Part shown: positions 58,903 through 64,000 of the stretch, piece after piece
Layout: each line of letters starts with the position of its first letter
How positions within the stretch are numbered: the stretch's first letter is position 1
NCBI GenBank assembly: GCA_016845145.1
Contig: JAERTE010000028.1
Location: forward strand, 48,146-112,145
Reading direction: 5' to 3'
Length of the DNA stretch: 64,000 bases
Source: Rhodospirillaceae bacterium
GTDB taxonomy: Bacteria > Pseudomonadota > Alphaproteobacteria > Rhodospirillales > Casp-alpha2
Notes under the pieces: model-generated
The model's input: only the letters and a program-made list of their open reading frames with translations
What the model was told of the DNA's origin: nothing
Databases searched by the model: none
Made by a program: the position numbers and the translations under genes

Positions 58903-60507
58903 TTAGTCCTTATGGCGCTCCGAACGTAACGCGAGATACAGGCACCAGCACATTGCCAAAAGCACGACCGTGAACGGAATGCCCATGGAGACAGCCGCGC
59001 CCTGCAGGGCGTTGAGGCCGCCGCCGAGCAACAGCGCGATGGCAACCAGGCCCTCGAACGTGCACCAGAAGACCCGCTGCGCCACCGGCGCATCCATTTT
59101 TCCACCGGCCGTGATGGTGTCGATGACCAACGAGCCGGAGTCCGAAGATGTCACGAAGAACACCACGATCAGGACCAGCGAAACCGGTGCCACGATGGAG
59201 TAGAGCGGCAACTGGTCGAGCATGCGGAACAACGACAGTTCCGGCTTGTAGGCTGCAACTACGTCTTTGACGCCGTCATAACCGGCAGCCATCTGTTCAA
59301 GTGCGAGACCGCCGAACACTGTCATCCACAATGCGCAAACGATGGTCGGTGCAATCAGCACGCAGATGATAAATTCGCGCACGGTGCGGCCCTTGGAAAT
59401 GCGGGCGATGAACATACCGACAAACGGCGACCAGGCGATCCACCAAGCCCAATAGAAGGTGGTCCAGCCGTGCATGTAGCCGAGATCGTCTCGTCCGAAG
59501 GGATTCGACAACGGTACAATCTGAATGGCGTAATCAACCATGACGCCGCCGAATTTCTGCAGCAGGGTCAAGGTCGGGCCGGCGAAAAGCACGAACAAGA
59601 ACAATAGAACGGCCATGATCATGTTGATCTCGGAAAGCCGTTTCACGCCCGCATCCATGCCCAATAGCACCGATCCCAACGCTATTGTGGTAATGCCGAT
59701 GATCAACCAGACAACCACGGTGCTCGACGGCGCGATCCCGAACACCTCGTTCAAGCCCGCGGCCACTTGCTGTGCACCCAGACCGAGCGACGTGGTCAGA
59801 CCGAACAAGGTTGCGAACACGGCCAAGGTGTCGATGAGATGGCCGCTCCAACCCCAAACCCGTTCACCGAGGATCGGATAAAAGGCAGATCTCAATGTCA
59901 GCGGCAATTTCAGATTGTAGCAGAAAATCGCTAGCGATAGGCCAACGACCACATAGACCGCCCAGCCGCTGAATCCCCAGTGGAACACGGTACCGACGAT
60001 GCCCATGTTCTCATTGCCGGCGATGGATGGATCGGCGCCCAAGGGCAAGGTTTTCAAGTCGGGGACCGAGTAATACATCGGTTCCAGCACGCCGAAAAAC
60101 AGCAGGCCGATGCCGATGCCGGCGGAAAACAGCATCGCGATCCAACCCGCGTAGCTGTAGTCCGGGATGGCGTCCTTACCGCCAATTCTCACCTTACCCA
60201 ATGGCGAAATGGCCAGAAAAATGCAGAACACGACCATGACGTTGACCGATAGCATCAAGAACCAATCAAACGTGCTGGTCAGCATTGGCCGCAGCCAGCC
60301 GAAAAACTCGGCCGTCGCTTCTTGGTTGGCGAGCGCTATCATCACGAAGCCGACGATAACGATCGATGAAATAACAAAAACCGGATTGTGAATATCAAGC
60401 CCGAAAGGACGGACGTTGTCCTGGCCCAGCTCGTACTCCGTATCGAAATCGAAGATACGCGGATCAGGATCTAGCATTGTCGTTGTCTTTTTCTCTGTCT
60501 CGCTCAT
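58903..60507 (-). CDS. BCCT-family osmolyte transporter
   Basis: 534 residues with 12 TM helices. Family signature WTTFYWAWWIAWSPFVGMFI is present. FHWGFSGWAVYVVVGL supports a glycine betaine/choline/carnitine/ectoine-type secondary carrier. It may supply betaine-derived sarcosine or ectoine to the sox and doe enzymes, or taurine. The frame starts at 60507 with GGGGGAGACAA upstream. Flanked by DUF1194 copies on both sides. Confidence 0.9.
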   Translation of the reverse strand: MSETEKKTTTMLDPDPRIFDFDTEYELGQDNVRPFGLDIHNPVFVISSIVIVGFVMIALANQEATAEFFGWLRPMLTSTFDWFLMLSVNVMVVFCIFLAISPLGKVRIGGKDAIPDYSYAGWIAMLFSAGIGIGLLFFGVLEPMYYSVPDLKTLPLGADPSIAGNENMGIVGTVFHWGFSGWAVYVVVGLSLAIFCYNLKLPLTLRSAFYPILGERVWGWSGHLIDTLAVFATLFGLTTSLGLGAQQVAAGLNEVFGIAPSSTVVVWLIIGITTIALGSVLLGMDAGVKRLSEINMIMAVLLFLFVLFAGPTLTLLQKFGGVMVDYAIQIVPLSNPFGRDDLGYMHGWTTFYWAWWIAWSPFVGMFIARISKGRTVREFIICVLIAPTIVCALWMTVFGGLALEQMAAGYDGVKDVVAAYKPELSLFRMLDQLPLYSIVAPVSLVLIVVFFVTSSDSGSLVIDTITAGGKMDAPVAQRVFWCTFEGLVAIALLLGGGLNALQGAAVSMGIPFTVVLLAMCWCLYLALRSERHKD

Positions 60508-60714
60508 TTGTCTCCCCCGTCAAAAACTAGGTGATTGATGCCATGGAGAATCCGAGAAATGCCGTCACGGCTATCGCAAGTTAAACCTGCTGTTTTTTAA
60601 TTCCTCCCGAATTTAGATTTCAAAGTGTAGCTTATTGGCGTGATTAATCAAAAGAGTAAGGGTCTGGCGTAAAACGAATGCCGCCATGGTGCCCGCAGCG
60701 CGCATGACGTCTGC

Positions 60715-61256
60715 TCAGTATAATTCTCTCTTGAATACAGCATCCGAGACTGCCGCGATGTCCGGAAGCCAGTCCTTCGGTCTTTTCTGACGAAACAGGC
60801 GCGCCGTCGGGTACCACGGTGTTTTGCCGCCTTCCCGTCCCCAGCGCCAATCGGGCACGTAGGGCATATGGTCGGGGATGGTGTCCAAGCTTATGCCCAG
60901 TATGCGGGGCAAGCTCGACAGCGGGCAGAAACAATCGAAGCGGGCAGAAACAATCGAACGCCCCGGCGCTTTCCGGACTATCGATGCGCATCCAATCAAC
61001 GATGGTCTCTTGGCTCTCGGGATCCCCCCCACTCCACATAGGTCAAGGCGATCTTTTGATGATAGCCGCCGGAAATGGCGTGCATGAAGCGCGGATGCGT
61101 GACGGCAGCGGCGTAACCTTCGTGTTGCAGAGGTAACTCGTCATCATCGATGGAGCCCGACCCATCAGCCGCCAGCACCAATTCCACGTCGACCGGCTCG
61201 GCCGCTACGGCCAAACTGGCAAGTAGGAAAACAGCGAGGGCCGCAATCGCGCGCAT
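60715..61256 (-). pseudogene. Chimeric pseudogene: DUF1194 5' part fused to a TPR/glycosyltransferase 3' part
   Basis: 61256 down to about 60960 copies the first third to half of the intact DUF1194 gene (signal peptide, VELVLAADGSGSIDDDEL, VDWMRIDSPESAG). A run of seven Cs (61024-61030) against six in the intact gene (58499-58504) shifts the frame. At about 60958 homology stops, and two tandem copies of a 19-bp sequence follow. From about 60870 to 60715 the code is the C-terminal end of a glycosyltransferase-like gene (VPDWRWGREGGKTPWYPTAR), a paralogue of the gene at 63706. Two broken pieces are joined. Confidence 0.8.
60921..60958 (+). repeat. Tandem 19-bp duplication at the pseudogene junction
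   Basis: GCGGGCAGAAACAATCGAA occurs twice back to back (60921-60939, 60940-60958), exactly where the DUF1194-derived sequence meets the glycosyltransferase-derived sequence. A slippage or repair scar of the fusion event is the simple reading. Confidence 0.85.
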
Positions 61257-61581
61257 CTTCGGATACTAGCATGCCTTTGCCGTGAGTTTCAGAGTGACCA
61301 CGAAGACATCGAATATGGGCGAACTTCACGTCCGCTATTGCGGCAATCACGGAATGCATGGCTGGAATGGCGGAGCGAATGCTTTTAGCCACCAACGGAC
61401 ATACATCATCATCGTACGGCGGATAATCTCAGGAGAAGTCTTGAACTAGCGAAAGGGGTCTATTGTTTCATCGAGAGTGGCTAAATGGCGCCTATCTCCG
61501 CCTAAATCAGTTTTCCTCTGAAAATGCCCCGGCAGCCTAGACACTCAAAGATTTTGGGCCTAAAGATATAACCCTAATACT
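61257..61581. other. Intergenic stretch without a supported gene
   Basis: 325 bp between the pseudogene and the CHASE-type kinase gene. Only a short minus-strand frame (61165-61395) is open, and it overlaps the DUF1194 remnant in another frame, so it is not credited. The text has GTCCGCTATTGCGGC and CCAACGGACAT segments that look degenerate. The kinase promoter must lie near 61500-61580; no clear consensus is visible. Confidence 0.4.
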
Positions 61582-63150
61582 ATGGGGTTTTCGGTGCTGA
61601 AAAGTGATCAAAACACATTCGATGTGCCACGGCTAAGGCTCTGGGGCATCCCGTTAATCGTATTTGCGATCTTCGTTTTCTGTATCTTCGTCGTCGATAG
61701 TTATGTTGTTGAGAAGCAGCGAGAAACCCAGCTCGCTGAGGCCCACGTCATAGCCAGTCAATCCGCACAACACCTTGAGGACTTCTTCGAAGTTCGTTTT
61801 CACGCTGTTGAGAACGTTGCACGCCAGTGGGGAACTCAGTTCCGTGGACAGCGACAATATTTTGAATGGGAGACGGATGCATTAGACGGGATGTTCGTTG
61901 GCTTCCAAGCCATTAATTGGGTCGCTATAGACGGAACGATCAGATGGGCGACGCCTGCTCGTAAGAACCCGGGACTAGAAGGCAAGAATGTATTTTCGGT
62001 GCCCGGCATTGAGGCGGTATTCAAACGTGTCGCGGATACCCGAAAAGCATTTGTTTCGCCGCCTCTCGATCTACTGCAAGGGTTCAGAGGTATCGTTGGC
62101 TATTTCCCAGTCGAGCACGGTGGTGATTTCGAAGGTACTGTGACCGCAGTATTCAAAATACGTGAGATTGTTGAGGATGCGCTCTTGAACAATCTGCGCG
62201 ATCGCTACAACTTCTTTATACGAGCAGGGGAAAGTCCTGTATTCGCAAATATCCCGAATGAGCCTTCAAACTACGGAGTATCCGCGGAGTTGAGGGTTTG
62301 GGATCAGAAGTGGCAGCTCTATATCGAACCGACGAAGGCACTAGCCGTTAGTGGCGGTTTGAGCCTTTTGATGAAGGTCTTGGCCTTCTCAACGGCTCTC
62401 GCACTCTCGGTCTTATGTTGGATGTACCTCAAAAGGATGCAGGATTTGGCTTTAGCCAATCGTGCGAAGTCTGAGTTTCTCGCAAACATGAGCCATGAGT
62501 TGCGTACACCACTGAACTCGATCATCGGCTACAGCGAGATGATGTCGCTTGGGGTCGTCGGCCCCCTGCCGGAAAAGTACGTGGATTATGCAAATAACAT
62601 TGTCAAAAGCGGTCGCATCCTCGCTGGGCAAATCAATGGGATATTGGAGTTATCCAAGATCGAAGCAAACAAACTCGATCTTAGTATTGAGACAGTTAAT
62701 TTGACGCCAATCGTAGCTGATGTAGTCGAGTTATTGTCGGTTCAGATTGATCCCGATCGACTGAAGCTACAGAACAACGTTTCGGAGACACCGACTGTCA
62801 AAGTCGATGCTGCAAGAACCCGTGAAGTTCTGATCAATATTATCGGCAACGCCATAAAGTTCACGGAAGAAGGCTTCATTTCAATGGCGGGTCATTCGGA
62901 CAAGAACGATTTCGTCCTCTCCATAACTGATACTGGCATTGGCATGACCCGAGAACAGATTGACCGAGCCATGCTGCCGTTCGAGCAGGTCCATGGACCT
63001 ATGCTAGAGAAGCGATATCAAGGGACCGGGCTTGGCCTAACAATTAGCCATCGTCTAATTCGATTGATGGGTGGAGACCTAACAATCGAGAGCAAGCCCG
63101 GGGCAGGAACGACGGTTGAACTCCGCGTACCCCTATCATCTCAGGCATAG
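61582..63150 (+). CDS. Membrane sensor histidine kinase with CHASE-like domain
   Basis: 522 residues. TM1 (about 16-36, GIPLIVFAIFVFCIFVVDSY), a periplasmic CHASE-like domain (about 40-250, with NWVAIDGTIRWATPA), TM2 (about 258-280), then HisKA with SEFLANMSHELRTPLNSII and HATPase with NIIGNAIKFTEEG, DTGIGM and GTGLGLTISHRLIRL. No receiver domain or adjacent response regulator. A lower-GC stretch than its neighbours, so recent acquisition is possible. The signal is unknown. Confidence 0.87.
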   Translation: MGFSVLKSDQNTFDVPRLRLWGIPLIVFAIFVFCIFVVDSYVVEKQRETQLAEAHVIASQSAQHLEDFFEVRFHAVENVARQWGTQFRGQRQYFEWETDALDGMFVGFQAINWVAIDGTIRWATPARKNPGLEGKNVFSVPGIEAVFKRVADTRKAFVSPPLDLLQGFRGIVGYFPVEHGGDFEGTVTAVFKIREIVEDALLNNLRDRYNFFIRAGESPVFANIPNEPSNYGVSAELRVWDQKWQLYIEPTKALAVSGGLSLLMKVLAFSTALALSVLCWMYLKRMQDLALANRAKSEFLANMSHELRTPLNSIIGYSEMMSLGVVGPLPEKYVDYANNIVKSGRILAGQINGILELSKIEANKLDLSIETVNLTPIVADVVELLSVQIDPDRLKLQNNVSETPTVKVDAARTREVLINIIGNAIKFTEEGFISMAGHSDKNDFVLSITDTGIGMTREQIDRAMLPFEQVHGPMLEKRYQGTGLGLTISHRLIRLMGGDLTIESKPGAGTTVELRVPLSSQA

Positions 63151-63239
63151 AACCACGCATGTCCGTTGTGGGTCAAAATCGGTAATCTTCGATTTTTCGA
63201 AAACACGTCCGCTAAGCCTGAATGAGCCGAAACCGGCCG

Positions 63240-63578
63240 TCAGCGATCATTGAATTTCTGTTTCAGTTCCTCCAGCTTTTGCCGTTCTGCTTTTTGCTGT
63301 TCCTGTTTTTGCTCTTCCTCGTCAGCAAGGCGGGCTTGCATCTCTTCATCGGTCTCGGGCCTGTCGAAATGGACCTTCACTTTCAACCAGTAATCCCTTT
63401 GTGAGTCGTGAAAACTGACGTTTTCAAAGGCGGCGCTGTCCCGGTATTCCGCCGGCACCAATGCGAGGTATCTCTCAACCCATGGGACCAGATCGACCAG
63501 CTTCTTCGGCATCCAGTTCCACTCGGGTCCGAACTCCTCTTCGCACTCCAGTACGACAGTCTTAGTTTTCCTGCTCAT
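63240..63578 (-). CDS. Hypothetical protein with C-terminal coiled coil
   Basis: 112 residues. The N-terminal part (FGPEWNWMPKKLVDLVPWVE, about 16-35) is globular and the C-terminal third (ADEEEQKQEQQKAERQKLEE) is a highly charged coiled coil. Codon use looks ordinary. I do not recognise the family. Coding is supported by a continuous charged-residue pattern and by a weak start region (GAAATGAGC). Confidence 0.5.
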   Translation of the reverse strand: MSRKTKTVVLECEEEFGPEWNWMPKKLVDLVPWVERYLALVPAEYRDSAAFENVSFHDSQRDYWLKVKVHFDRPETDEEMQARLADEEEQKQEQQKAERQKLEELKQKFNDR

Positions 63579-63705
63579 TTCCCGCCCTCACCACTTTCCT
63601 CATACCGTGGATATCCCGGAATCATAAGCTCGCGGAGCATTTGAACCGGGTCAGGGCTCGATTATAGCGCATCGAGTGGGCGTTGCGCGCATCTGGGCTG
63701 TTAGA

Positions 63706-64000
63706 TCAATCGCAAACTCGTTCGATTTCACTTCCGACTTGCGCATCCGCTATCGCTGCTGCAACCGCCTGCCAGTCCTTCGGCTTGGTTTGGCGAAACA
63801 GCCGCGAGGTCGGGTACCAGGGCGTCGTTTCCCCTTTGCGCCCCCAACGCCAATCGGGCACGAACGGCACCATAACCCAGACAGGCTTGCCGAGCGCGCC
63901 GGCCAGGTGCGCGATAGAGGTATCGACCGTGATCACCAAGTCCATGTTTTCGATCACCGCCGCCGTATCGGCAAAATCATGCAAGCGCGCACTCAAGTCC
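63706..64000 (-). CDS. TPR/glycosyltransferase-like protein, C-terminal fragment (runs off window)
   Basis: The frame is open to the right edge, so only the last 97 or so residues are seen. DFADTAAVIENMDLVITVDT, SIAHLAGALGKPVWVMVPF and VPDWRWGRKGETTPWYPTSR are the ending of large TPR proteins with a glycosyltransferase-9-like C-terminal domain. Residues ITVDTSIAHLAGALGKP form the nucleotide-sugar/ligand motif. A fragment of a paralogue is in the pseudogene at 60715-60870. Confidence 0.8.
   Translation of the reverse strand, partial: DLSARLHDFADTAAVIENMDLVITVDTSIAHLAGALGKPVWVMVPFVPDWRWGRKGETTPWYPTSRLFRQTKPKDWQAVAAAIADAQVGSEIERVCD

Noticed and set aside
61165..61395. 76-residue minus-strand frame
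   Set aside because: It overlaps the DUF1194 remnant in a different frame and shows no family features.
1..64000. CRISPR arrays, tRNA/rRNA genes, insertion sequences, integrase genes
   Set aside because: No regularly spaced repeats, no cloverleaf-like tRNA sequence, no transposase or integrase motif was seen by eye; a tRNA scan was not possible.

Overview
The window reads as chromosome of a heterotrophic alphaproteobacterium, probably marine and Rhodospirillales-like (this placement is inference). It is moderately GC-rich, densely coded and full of short operons with 1-4 nt ATGA/GTGA/TGATG overlaps. The genes are those of a scavenger of organic osmolytes and organosulfonates: sulfoacetaldehyde, sulfoacetate, sarcosine, ectoine, and betaine-type uptake. 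No rRNA, tRNA, CRISPR array, phage or intact insertion sequence was seen.

Layout. 0.3-4.4 kb: ald, xsc and pta (alanine dehydrogenase, sulfoacetaldehyde acetyltransferase, phosphate acetyltransferase), the core of taurine/sulfoacetaldehyde dissimilation. 4.4-12 kb: a LysR regulator divergent from an mmgE/prpD-soxBDAG operon (heterotetrameric sarcosine oxidase). 12-17 kb: a hemerythrin, then a sugar-type periplasmic binding protein followed by a SiaA/SiaB/SiaC-like phosphatase-kinase-phosphoprotein switch. 17-18.8 kb: an SDR dehydrogenase and a DUF6279 lipoprotein. 18.8-27.7 kb: a ten-gene minus-strand operon of a GntR/UTRA regulator, a DUF3604 protein, a small protein, two-subunit aconitase X, a VOC protein and a complete but atypical succinate dehydrogenase/fumarate reductase-like complex. 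This is the best candidate for an undescribed system. 27.9-29.2 kb: an outer-membrane-type protein gene cut by one in-frame TAG. 29.2-31.4 kb: doeB and doeA (ectoine breakdown). 31.5-39.5 kb: an M23 peptidase, an M29-like protein, an NSS transporter, TerC, a beta-hydroxyacid dehydrogenase and smaller genes. 39.6-46 kb: a sulfoacetate-type operon of an IclR regulator, sauS, a succinyl-CoA-synthetase-like ligase pair, DUF169 and an MFS carrier. 46.1-52.2 kb: azlCD, a DAO-family oxidoreductase, and an opposing operon of a MetY-like enzyme, an alpha/beta hydrolase, TauD and PhyH. 52.3-64 kb: a 3-hydroxyacyl-CoA dehydrogenase, two histidine kinases, arsM, an SLC13 permease, a DUF1194 protein, a BCCT carrier, a chimeric pseudogene, and the 3' end of a TPR/glycosyltransferase-like gene running off the right edge.

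How the parts fit. The sau cluster should turn sulfoacetate into sulfoacetyl-CoA and then sulfoacetaldehyde. Xsc and Pta, about 40 kb away, would turn that into sulfite and acetyl-CoA. Copies of a TTGTCTCAT-type motif lie both upstream of xsc and in the sau regulator/azlC intergenic region, which suggests one regulator for both loci. The aconitase X operon looks like a self-contained pathway in which a dehydratase makes or uses an unsaturated acid that a membrane-bound flavoprotein complex reduces or oxidises. Its substrate cannot be named from sequence.
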